NCBI RefSeq assembly: GCF_035467215.1
Contig: NZ_DATITZ010000317.1
Span: 1 to 16,840 of the forward strand
Source of the DNA: Thiocapsa sp035467215
Lineage (GTDB): Bacteria > Pseudomonadota > Gammaproteobacteria > Chromatiales > Chromatiaceae
Direction of reading: 5' to 3'
DNA: 16,840 nucleotides
The notes under the pieces were generated by a model. That model saw only the letters and a program-made list of their open reading frames with translations. It made no database searches and was not told where the DNA came from. The position numbers were made by a program, and so were the translations under genes. Position 1 is the stretch's first letter. Each line of letters starts with the position of its first letter. Positions 7,180 through 13,989 of this stretch are shown piece by piece.

Positions 7180-8096
7180 GGACGGCTTCCCTCCATGCGC
7201 TGTTGCAGACGCTGCATCATGACGAAGGGCACCACCAGCAGGGCGAGCAGCAGGATCGCGAGCGCCGAGGCGAGCGGCCAATCCTTGTTGGAGAAGAATT
7301 CGGTCCAGAGCAGCTTACCGACCATCAGGCTCTCGGGTCCGCCGAGTAGGTCCGGGATCACGAACTCGCCCACGACCGGGATGAACACCAACATGCTGCC
7401 GGCGACGATGCCGGCCATCGAGAGCGGCAGGGTGACCCGCAGGAAGGCCCGCATGGGTCGGCAACCCAAATCAGCCGCAGCCTCGAGCAGGCCCGGATCG
7501 AGCCGCGTTAGATTCGCGTAGAGCGGCAGGATCATGAAGGGCAGGTAGGAGTAGACGACGCCGATATAGATGGCCGTATTAGTGTGCAGGATTGCCAAGG
7601 GCGTGTCGATCAGACCAAGCCAGATCAGAAGATCGTTGAGCAGACCATTGGACTTGAGGATCCCGATCCAGGCATAGACACGGATCAGGAAGGAGGTCCA
7701 GAAGGGCAGCACGATCAGCATCAACAGGATGATCCGCCAACGCTCTGGTGCGGTCGCGATGGCATAGGCCATCGGATAACCCAGGAGCAGGCAGAGCAGG
7801 GTGCAGATGAAGGCGACCTGCAGCGAGTTGAGCAGGGCACTCAGATAGAGGTCGTCCTCCGCGACCATCGTGAAGTTGCGCAGATTGATCTCGATGCGCA
7901 GCAGACCCTCGTCGATCCATTGCCAGAGCGCGGTGTAGGGCGGTTGCGCGAGCGCCGGCTCGGCCAGACTGATCTGCAGCACGATGGCGAAAGGCAGGAG
8001 GAAGAAGAGCCCCAGCCACAGGTAGGGGATGCCGATGTTGACCAGGCGGCTCGTGCGATGCGCGTGTTTGGCGCGATTCGGGGGCGGTGCGGGCAT
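7176..8096 (-). CDS. potH: Polyamine ABC transporter permease PotH
   Basis: The 306-residue inner-membrane permease pairs with PotI. It has an N-terminal hydrophobic helix at about 22-43, further segments at about 88-115, 120-142, 175-196, 224-249 and 275-293, and an EAA loop at about 205-224 (EAAADLGCRPMRAFLRVTLP). The periplasmic loop after the first helix is about 40 residues, as in E. coli PotH. The start is preceded only by a weak Shine-Dalgarno, so coupling to potG, which ends 21 bases upstream, is likely. The 3' end overlaps potI by 4 bases. Confidence 0.95.
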   Translation of the reverse strand: MPAPPPNRAKHAHRTSRLVNIGIPYLWLGLFFLLPFAIVLQISLAEPALAQPPYTALWQWIDEGLLRIEINLRNFTMVAEDDLYLSALLNSLQVAFICTLLCLLLGYPMAYAIATAPERWRIILLMLIVLPFWTSFLIRVYAWIGILKSNGLLNDLLIWLGLIDTPLAILHTNTAIYIGVVYSYLPFMILPLYANLTRLDPGLLEAAADLGCRPMRAFLRVTLPLSMAGIVAGSMLVFIPVVGEFVIPDLLGGPESLMVGKLLWTEFFSNKDWPLASALAILLLALLVVPFVMMQRLQQRMEGSRP

Positions 8097-8117
8097 GGTG
8101 CTCGATGGGTCTGCGGT

Positions 8118-9254
8118 CTATTCGGTGAGGACCACGCCGCTGGTCGGCGACCACTCGATGGCGACCTCTTGCTCCCAGGTGAGCGCCTGCTCGGTGCGCG
8201 GTTGGACGTTGGTCAAGGTCATCTCGACCAAGGCACCGTCGCCGACACGGATGCGGTAGATCGACACGTCGCCGAGATAGGCGATGTCCTCCACCCGGCC
8301 CTTGAGCTGATTGACCCCGTCGTTTCGGAAGTCTGCACAGAGCCGCATCTTCTCCGGTCGCACCGCGACCGTGACCGGCGTGCCGAGCACCATCGGATGG
8401 AAGCTGCGCATGCGCATGGGGCGGCCGACGCGGGTCTCGACCAGCACCTCGTTGCCCTCGGTGGCAACGACCTTGCCTTCGAATAGGTTGATCGAGCCGA
8501 TGAACTCGGCCACCAGGCGACAGGTCGGGAACTCGTAGATGGCCGTCGGGGTGTCGACCTGCATGATCTGACCGGCATCCATGACGGCGATGCGCGTGGA
8601 CATGGTCATGGCCTCTTCCTGATCGTGCGTGACGGTCACGAAGGTAATGCCGAGACGCTCCTGAAGGTTGACCAGCTCGAATTGGGTGTTCTCGCGCAGG
8701 CGCTTGTCGAGTGCACCGAGCGGCTCGTCGAGCAGCAAGAGCTTCGGGTGTTTGGCCAGACTGCGGGCGAGTGCGACGCGCTGGCGCTGTCCTCCCGAGA
8801 GCTGGTCGGGCCGACGTTTGCGCAGCTCGGTGATCTTCAGCAGCTCGAGCATCTCGCCGACACGCTCGTCGCGCTCGCGCCTCGACAGCCGATCCTGCTT
8901 GAGCCCGAACTCGACGTTCTGCTCCACGCTCATGTGCGGGAAGAGGGCGTAGGACTGGAACATCATGTTCACCGGCCGCGAGTAGGCGGGGACATCCGTG
9001 ACGTCCACACCGTCGATGTAGATGCGTCCGCTGCTCGGATACTCGAGCCCGGCGAGCATACGCAGCAGTGTGGACTTTCCGCAGCCCGAGCTGCCGAGCA
9101 GGGAGAAGAACTCGCCCTGGAAGATGTCGAGACTCACGTCGTCGACGGCATAGACGTCGTCGAACTTCTTGGTGACCCGATCGATGCGCAGGTAGGGGAC
9201 GGCCTTGGGATCCTGCCAAGGCTCGAGCGAACGGCGCTCGGCAAGTGTCGCCAT
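8118..9254 (-). CDS. potG: Polyamine ABC transporter ATP-binding protein PotG
   Basis: This 378-residue cytoplasmic ATPase energises polyamine uptake. Walker A GSSGCGKST is at 54-62, Q-loop Gln at 100, signature LSGGQ at 152-156, Walker B LLLLDEP at 172-178 and switch His at 210 (THDQEEA). A C-terminal TOBE-type domain (about 245-378) has the VAVRPEKMRLC and IAYLGDVSIY motifs typical of Pot/Fbp-type ATPases. Sequence and length match E. coli PotG (377 residues) better than PotA. GGAG lies 9 bases before the start. It follows potF by 21 bases and precedes potH by 21 bases. All catalytic motifs are intact. Confidence 0.96.
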   Translation of the reverse strand: MATLAERRSLEPWQDPKAVPYLRIDRVTKKFDDVYAVDDVSLDIFQGEFFSLLGSSGCGKSTLLRMLAGLEYPSSGRIYIDGVDVTDVPAYSRPVNMMFQSYALFPHMSVEQNVEFGLKQDRLSRRERDERVGEMLELLKITELRKRRPDQLSGGQRQRVALARSLAKHPKLLLLDEPLGALDKRLRENTQFELVNLQERLGITFVTVTHDQEEAMTMSTRIAVMDAGQIMQVDTPTAIYEFPTCRLVAEFIGSINLFEGKVVATEGNEVLVETRVGRPMRMRSFHPMVLGTPVTVAVRPEKMRLCADFRNDGVNQLKGRVEDIAYLGDVSIYRIRVGDGALVEMTLTNVQPRTEQALTWEQEVAIEWSPTSGVVLTE

Positions 9255-9275
9255 CGGCGAGGACTCCGAGCCCGG

Positions 9276-10379
9276 TCAGCGATTCGCCTTGAGGCGCGTC
9301 CAGAGACGATTCAGATCGCGGATCTCCCGGTCGCTGCGCTCCGAGGGCACGAAGAGACGCGCCTTGACCTCGGCCGGCGGATAGATTGCCGGATCCTCCC
9401 GAACGGCTTCGTCCAGGAGCGGCGTGGCCGCGAGATTGGGATTGGCGTAGTAGACGGCGTTGGAGACCGCGGCAATGGCGGCGGGCTGCAACATGTAGGC
9501 GATGAAGGCATGGGCCGCCGCCGGGTTGGGTGCGTCCTTCGGGATCGCCATCACGTCGGTCCAGACCGCCGCCCCTTCACGCGGGATGACATAGTCGATG
9601 ACCACGCCCTTGCCGGCCTCTTCGGCGCGCGACTGTGCCTGAAAGACATCGCCCGAGTAGCCCATGGCGACGCAGAGATCGCCGTTGGCCAGGTCGCTCA
9701 TGTATTGCGAGGAGTGGAAGTAACGCACATGCGGATGGATCGCCTTGATCAGTGCCGAGGCGGCGTCGAGATCGGCCTTGTCGAGACTGTTCGGATCCTT
9801 GCCCAGATAGGCGAGGGCGGCGGAATAGACCTCGGTGGGGTCGTCGAGCAGACTGATCCCGCATGCGCCGAGCTTGGCTGCGGTCTCCGGATCGAAGACC
9901 AGCGCCCAGGTGTCGAGGTCCGCGGTCTCGCCCAAGGCGGCCTGGACCTTGTCGCGATTGATGCCGAGGCCGGTGGTTCCCCACATGTAGGGCACCAGGT
10001 GGGCGTTGTCGGGGTCGATGCTCGCGAGTTGGCTCATGATCGCCGGGTCGAGCTGGTCCAGACCCGAGAGTTTGGACTTGTCCAGCGGCAGATAGAGGTC
10101 GGCCGCGATGTGACGTGCGGCAAAGGGTCGTGCGGTCGGGAAGACCAGGTCGTAGCCGCTGCTGCCGGCGAAGAGTTTCGCCTCGAGGACCTCGTTGGAG
10201 TCGTAGACATCCAAGCGCGGTTTGATCCCGGTTTCGGCCTCGAAGCCGGAGAGCGTGTCCTCGGCGACGTAATCGCTCCAGTTATAGAGATGCAGGGTCT
10301 CGTCGGCACCGGCGACGGGCGAGATCATCGGCAAGGTGAGTGTCGAAGCAAGCACGAGGGCGGTGGAGGCGCGTTGCAT
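9276..10379 (-). CDS. potF: Periplasmic polyamine-binding protein PotF
   Basis: The 367-residue precursor has a short signal peptide (residues 1 to about 25, cleavage probably after PVAGA) and a type-II periplasmic-binding fold. Residues aligning with the putrescine site of E. coli PotF are mostly kept: W34 and D36 (NWSDY), E183, D244, D275 and Y311 (YYAN). The position of PotF W244 is Y241 here (GYSGDVFQ), which may shift selectivity between putrescine, spermidine and related polyamines; that is inference from remembered alignment. GGGGA precedes the start by about 4 bases. First gene of the potFGHI operon, so the operon promoter should lie in 10380-10685, where I see no strong consensus. 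Confidence 0.94.
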   Translation of the reverse strand: MQRASTALVLASTLTLPMISPVAGADETLHLYNWSDYVAEDTLSGFEAETGIKPRLDVYDSNEVLEAKLFAGSSGYDLVFPTARPFAARHIAADLYLPLDKSKLSGLDQLDPAIMSQLASIDPDNAHLVPYMWGTTGLGINRDKVQAALGETADLDTWALVFDPETAAKLGACGISLLDDPTEVYSAALAYLGKDPNSLDKADLDAASALIKAIHPHVRYFHSSQYMSDLANGDLCVAMGYSGDVFQAQSRAEEAGKGVVIDYVIPREGAAVWTDVMAIPKDAPNPAAAHAFIAYMLQPAAIAAVSNAVYYANPNLAATPLLDEAVREDPAIYPPAEVKARLFVPSERSDREIRDLNRLWTRLKANR

Positions 10380-10564
10380 ACAGTCCCCGAGGAGTAATGA
10401 CTTGGAGGTTGCGCCGAAGGCCGGCGTCGATAGGTCTGCAATGCTACTTCAGATTCGTCGAGCGGGTGTCGATTTTCAGTGTGAGCGGCGCGGTTTCGGT
10501 TGCAATGGGAACCTCCCGAATGGTTCGAGAGGCGTGCCGAGACGAAGCTGCCGCGGTCGTCCGA

Positions 10565-10591
10565 GCGGGCCGGGCCTACCGGGTGGCCCGC
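10565..10591. repeat. Hairpin GCGGGCC / GGCCCGC
   Basis: Seven-bp perfect arms (10565-10571 and 10585-10591) around 13 bases. It lies 18 bases from the larger hairpin at 10610-10639, and together they could form a tandem structured element. Confidence 0.45.
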
Positions 10592-10609
10592 CCGCGCTCA
10601 CCGAAGCCC

Positions 10610-10639
10610 CGCCGGCTCCGACAGTCGTCGGAGCCGGCG
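10610..10639 (-). terminator. Strong 13-bp GC hairpin after the small gene at 10686
   Basis: C10610 to C10622 pairs perfectly with G10627 to G10639 around the loop AGTC, giving a 13-bp stem almost wholly of G and C. It begins 46 bases after the stop of the minus-strand gene 10976-10686. No T-run follows on either strand. A transcript-end or barrier structure between that gene and potF is the simplest reading; a dispersed REP-like element is the alternative. Confidence 0.5.
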
Positions 10640-10685
10640 CGGCGGAGCAGCTCGACCAAATCACGCATACTGCACCGGGCCCGGT

Positions 10686-10976
10686 TTAGGTGCGTGCCGT
10701 CGCAGCCTCGACCGACAGGGCTCGCAACTCGATCTGAAGGCCGGATCCGAAGCGTTCGGTCGCCTCGCCCTTGGCCATCTGCACTGCGGTGACGATCGAC
10801 AGCGCTTGAAGCACATCGCCGGGTGCTAAGTCCCGAGAGTCTCGCCGATGGGCATCGATACTCATCAGAAAGCGTTCGACCAGCGTCGCGACGTCCTCGT
10901 ACGAATGGGTCTCCGGGTGAAGCGGCATGTCCACGTCAAAGGTGTCGCGGAGGGCTCGGGTCTGCTGAAGCTGCAT
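10686..10976 (-). CDS. Small hypothetical protein (96 residues)
   Basis: This 96-residue protein is not recognised. It is soluble and probably helical, with no cysteines, signal peptide or membrane segment. Its middle (SYEDVATLVERFLMSIDAH) and second half (PGDVLQALSIVTAVQMAKGEA) look like amphipathic helices. The ATG at 10976 is chosen for its good ribosome-binding site, AGGAG 8 bases upstream; a longer in-frame start at 11066 lacks such support. It is divergent from the MerR-type regulator at 11309, separated by about 330 bases with a plausible promoter and inverted repeat, so it may be a target of that regulator. Followed by a strong hairpin. Its own promoter, Shine-Dalgarno and terminator make it likely real. 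Confidence 0.65.
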   Translation of the reverse strand: MQLQQTRALRDTFDVDMPLHPETHSYEDVATLVERFLMSIDAHRRDSRDLAPGDVLQALSIVTAVQMAKGEATERFGSGLQIELRALSVEAATART

Positions 10977-11308
10977 GGCGTTTTCTCCTGGCTGTCGACA
11001 TGGAATAAGGATCGAATCGGTGGACTCATCGCGATCCATCCGCAGCCGTCGGTCTTCTGGCTGCAATCATGTTCGCGTCGAGCATGGACAAGACTTGGAC
11101 GGCGGCTCGCACACTCCCACTATGCACTTACGGTCGGGCTCGCTCCGCACCGGATCGCCACCTCCGACGAGATTTCTCGTGGGGTCAGGACTGAAGGTGA
11201 ACGGTTAATGTCCAACTTTATGGGTCAACATTAGCGGTGCTTCTGATCCTTGTCAAGGCTAAAGCATAAACAAAACATGAACAGCTGATCACCACGAAGG
11301 AGACCGCA
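10977..11308. other. Divergent intergenic region upstream of the MerR-type gene
   Basis: About 330 bases with no supported gene. The part near the regulator (11200-11290) is clearly more AT-rich than its surroundings and holds a candidate minus-strand promoter and an inverted repeat, listed separately. A weak plus-strand promoter may be TTCTGA (11241-11246) with CATAAA (11265-11270), spacer 18, for the regulator itself. Confidence 0.55.
11206..11256 (-). promoter_or_regulatory. Candidate minus-strand promoter overlapping an inverted repeat
   Basis: On the minus strand a perfect TTGACA -35 (11256-11251) is followed after 17 bases by TAATGT (11233-11228), a partial -10 match. The -10 box is also one arm of an inverted repeat: TAATGT at 11206-11211 and ACATTA at 11228-11233, 16 bases apart. 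A protein bound to both arms would cover the -10 and start region, as for a repressor or a MerR-type activator. A transcript from here would have a leader of about 245 bases before the gene at 10976. Confidence 0.45.
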
Positions 11309-12304
11309 TTGACCGACCAGGATGCCGCCCTACCGGGTCACACCTATCGCATCGGCGCCGTATCGCGGTTGACCGGGGTTCCGGCCGATACACTGCGCGT
11401 CTGGGAGCGCCGCTACAGCGTGGTCGCGCCGCTTCGTTCGGAGTCCGGCACGCGTCTCTACGGGACGGACGACGTGAGTCGCTTAACCCTCATCAAGCGC
11501 TTGGTCGATCGGGGCGATGCGATCAGCAGTGTCGCAAACCTGAGCCTCGATCAACTGCGCGAGCGGATCCGCGGAACGGATCTGCCCGAGCCTGCGGGTG
11601 CACCCGAGCGCCCGTGTCGGGTACTGGTGATCGGGTCGTCGCTCGCCGAGCGCTTCAGGCGCGAGGGTCCGATCTCGGGGGCAGGCGACATCGACATCGT
11701 CGGGCTGTTCGATTCGCGTCGGGCGTTTCTCGCTGCAGAGCCTGCGCCGATCACACCGGACGTCGCCGTGCTCGAGTACCCGACGATCCAAGGTGACCAG
11801 GTGCGCGAGATCGGCGAGCTGGTTGCAGCATGCGGCGCGGCCCGTGCGATCATCGTCTACAGCTTTGCAACTCGGTCCACGATCGAGCGACTCGATGCCC
11901 GTAGGCTGACTCCGAAGCGCGCGCCGGTCGATCTACAGGAGCTGCGCCAATGGTGCATGGGCCAATTTGCGAGGGCACCGGCACAGGCTGCGCAGGCGCC
12001 CGCGCTCGACCTGTCCTTGCCGATCCCGCCGCGGCGCTTTGCCGACGCGGATCTGCTGCGGATCGCCACCGCCTCGCCGAGCGTGCGCTGCGAGTGCCCG
12101 CACCACCTGGTGGATTTGGTGCTCTCCCTGAACGCCTTCGAGAACTACAGCGCCGAATGCGAGGACCGCAACGCCGAGGACGCGGCCCTGCACGCCTATC
12201 TCCACGCGGCGACCGCACAGGCACGTGCCATGATGGAGGTCGCGCTGGCGCGTGTGGTGGCGGCCGAGGGGATCCTGCTCGACACCTCGGATCGAGAAAT
12301 CTGA
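11309..12304 (+). CDS. MerR-type transcriptional regulator with Rossmann-like middle and Cys/His-rich C-terminus
   Basis: This 331-residue regulator starts at TTG 11309, supported by AAGGAG 6 bases upstream and the absence of any in-frame ATG before the middle of the protein. Residues 13-85 form a MerR winged helix of the CarH/LitR kind (LRVWERRYSVVAPLRSESGTRLY). Residues about 103-200 show alternating strands and helices (RVLVIGSS, IDIVGLFDS, DVAVLEYP, ARAIIVYSF) like a degenerate cobalamin-binding Rossmann domain, but the DxHxxG motif that binds B12 is absent. The C-terminal part (about 245-325) is helical with a CECPHH motif (C261, C263, H265, H266), C284, H295 and H299, possible ligands for a metal, heme or cluster. 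What it senses is unknown. It probably controls itself or the divergent small gene. Confidence 0.85.
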   Translation: MTDQDAALPGHTYRIGAVSRLTGVPADTLRVWERRYSVVAPLRSESGTRLYGTDDVSRLTLIKRLVDRGDAISSVANLSLDQLRERIRGTDLPEPAGAPERPCRVLVIGSSLAERFRREGPISGAGDIDIVGLFDSRRAFLAAEPAPITPDVAVLEYPTIQGDQVREIGELVAACGAARAIIVYSFATRSTIERLDARRLTPKRAPVDLQELRQWCMGQFARAPAQAAQAPALDLSLPIPPRRFADADLLRIATASPSVRCECPHHLVDLVLSLNAFENYSAECEDRNAEDAALHAYLHAATAQARAMMEVALARVVAAEGILLDTSDREI

Positions 12305-12341
12305 ATCCGACTGCCCGATAGCGCTAAGATAGCGGTTTAGT

Positions 12342-12363
12342 CCGCGGGTCCAGCGACCCGCGG
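12342..12363 (+). terminator. Perfect 9-bp hairpin between the MerR-type gene and hisHF
   Basis: CCGCGGGTC (12342-12350) pairs with GACCCGCGG (12355-12363) around the loop CAGC. It begins 38 bases after the regulator's stop and ends 36 bases before the hisHF start. No T-run follows, so it may be either a 3'-end structure of the regulator transcript or a leader hairpin for hisHF. I see no His-rich leader peptide of the attenuator type. Confidence 0.4.
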
Positions 12364-12399
12364 CCACGGCATCAACACGAACGCCTCGGATTCCGACCC

Positions 12400-13989
12400 A
12401 TGATTTCCCTGCTCGACTACGGCGCCGGCAATGTGCGTAGCCTCCGCAATGCCATCCATTCCCTGGGATTCTCATTGACCGAGATCGAGCACCCTGCGGA
12501 TATCCTCAAAGCGGAGCGGCTCATCTTTCCCGGCGTCGGCTCTTTCGGGGCGGCGATGCAGCGCCTGCAGGCGTTGGGCTACATAGAACCCTTGCGCGAG
12601 TATCTTGCGGCGGGTCGGCCGTATCTCGGGATTTGCATCGGCCTGCAGGCGCTCTTCGAAGGCAGCGACGAGTCGCCCGACGTGCCCGGGCTCGGGATCA
12701 TTCCGGGCCGGATACGCCGCTTCGACGCGGGCGCGCTCGCCGTCCCGCACATGGGATGGAACGACGTGCGCGCGAAGCGCGACTCACCCTTGTTCGCCGA
12801 CTATGCCGGAGAGAAGCTCTACTTCGTGCATTCCTACTATGCCGAACCGACCGCCGAGAACCTGGCGTGGCAGCTCGCCGAGACGGATTATGGCCGGCCG
12901 TTTCTGAGCGCCGTCGAGCGAGGACGGATCTCCGCGGTGCAGTTTCATCCCGAGAAGAGCGCAAACGCCGGGTTGCGGCTGCTGCGACGCTTTCTTGCCG
13001 GAGACGAGCAGCCGATCGCCACGACGACCCCCTCGACCGATCGCAGCCCGACACATCTGGCCAAGCGCATCATTGCCTGTCTGGACGTACGCACCAACGA
13101 TGCCGGTGATCTGGTCGTCACCAAGGGCGATCAGTACGATGTGCGCGAGGCCGGCGAGGTCCGCAATCTCGGCAAGCCGGTCGAGCTGGCGCAGCGTTAC
13201 TACGAGGAAGGCGCCGACGAGATCACCTTCCTGAACATCACCGCCTTCCGCGATTTCCCGCTCGCCGATCAGCCGATGCTCGAGGTCCTCGAACGGACCT
13301 CCGAGCGCGTCTTCGTGCCGCTCACCATCGGCGGAGGGATCCGTGCCTTTCGCGATGCCCGCGGGAACGACTATTCCGCATTGGACGTGGCCGACGCCTA
13401 TTTCCGCTCCGGGGCCGACAAGATCTCGATCGGGTCGGATGCGGTCGAGGCCGTCGAATGCTATCTGCAGCGCGGCGCCAAAGACGGCAGCACGGCCATC
13501 GAGCAGATCGCGCGGGTCTACGGCAACCAGGCGGTGGTGATCTCCATCGATCCGCGTCGTGTCTATGTCCGATCCCCCGAGGAGACGCACCATCACACCG
13601 TCGAAACCGCGACGCCCGGGCCCGACGGCGAGCGCTACTGTTGGTTTCAATGCACGGTCAAGGGCGGACGCGAGGGTCGCGACGTCGACGCCGTGGAGCT
13701 TGCGCGGGTCTGCGAGATCCTGGGGGCCGGCGAGATCCTGCTCAACTCGATCGACCGCGACGGCACGGGTGCCGGCTTCGATCTCGAGCTGGTTCGGGCC
13801 GTGAGGTCGGCGGTCGGTATCCCGGTCATCGCCTCGAGCGGTGCCGGCTGTGTCGAGCACTTCGCGGAGGTCTTCGCGGCGACGGATGTCGAAGCGGCGC
13901 TGGCTGCGGGGATCTTTCACCGGCGCGAGGTGCCGATTCAGGCGGTCAAATCCTATCTCCTCGCCCGGGGGATCGAGATCCGGGCCTGA
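12400..13989 (+). CDS. hisHF: Bifunctional imidazole glycerol phosphate synthase (HisH-HisF fusion, HIS7 type)
   Basis: The 529-residue fusion converts PRFAR plus glutamine to imidazole glycerol phosphate and AICAR in histidine synthesis. Residues 1-200 are the class I glutaminase: oxyanion PGVG 44-47, nucleophile C79 (YLGICIG), the PHMGWN motif 116-121, and H183/E185 (FHPEKS). A linker of about 18 residues leads to the cyclase barrel (220-529), with catalytic D229 (CLDV) and D452 (NSIDRDGT). The cyclase half is about 50 residues longer than bacterial HisF. It carries the extra segments of yeast and plant HIS7, including the YFRSGADKISIGSDAVEA region and the PGPDGERYCWFQCTVKGGRE segment (407-424). 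No other his gene is near. It is followed without a gap by a lipoprotein gene whose ATG overlaps the TGA. Confidence 0.95.
   Translation: MISLLDYGAGNVRSLRNAIHSLGFSLTEIEHPADILKAERLIFPGVGSFGAAMQRLQALGYIEPLREYLAAGRPYLGICIGLQALFEGSDESPDVPGLGIIPGRIRRFDAGALAVPHMGWNDVRAKRDSPLFADYAGEKLYFVHSYYAEPTAENLAWQLAETDYGRPFLSAVERGRISAVQFHPEKSANAGLRLLRRFLAGDEQPIATTTPSTDRSPTHLAKRIIACLDVRTNDAGDLVVTKGDQYDVREAGEVRNLGKPVELAQRYYEEGADEITFLNITAFRDFPLADQPMLEVLERTSERVFVPLTIGGGIRAFRDARGNDYSALDVADAYFRSGADKISIGSDAVEAVECYLQRGAKDGSTAIEQIARVYGNQAVVISIDPRRVYVRSPEETHHHTVETATPGPDGERYCWFQCTVKGGREGRDVDAVELARVCEILGAGEILLNSIDRDGTGAGFDLELVRAVRSAVGIPVIASSGAGCVEHFAEVFAATDVEAALAAGIFHRREVPIQAVKSYLLARGIEIRA

Larger units (their letters stand above)
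10380..10685. other. Intergenic region with two GC-rich hairpins
   Basis: About 306 bases between the potF start and the end of the minus-strand small gene at 10686. I see no supported gene on either strand. The half nearer the small gene holds two strong stem-loops (10565-10591 and 10610-10639). The half nearer potF should carry the operon promoter. Confidence 0.6.

Noticed and set aside
7579..9219. Minus-strand open frame of about 546 codons in another frame across potH and potG
   Set aside because: Arg/Pro/Ala-rich low-complexity translation overlapping the real ATPase gene with all its catalytic motifs.
8625..10397. Plus-strand open frame of about 590 codons opposite potG and potF
   Set aside because: Antisense to two well-recognised genes, no motifs, composition typical of a shadow frame.
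10336..10829. Overlapping plus-strand open frames of 109-150 codons between potF and the small gene
   Set aside because: They run through the GC hairpins, lack ribosome-binding sites and have Arg/Ser/Pro-rich translations; the minus-strand 96-residue gene has better start signals.
12400..13989. HisHF fusion considered as a frameshift joining of two bacterial genes
   Set aside because: The cyclase half carries HIS7-type internal insertions and the linker has no remnant start or ribosome-binding site, so a true fusion is more likely.
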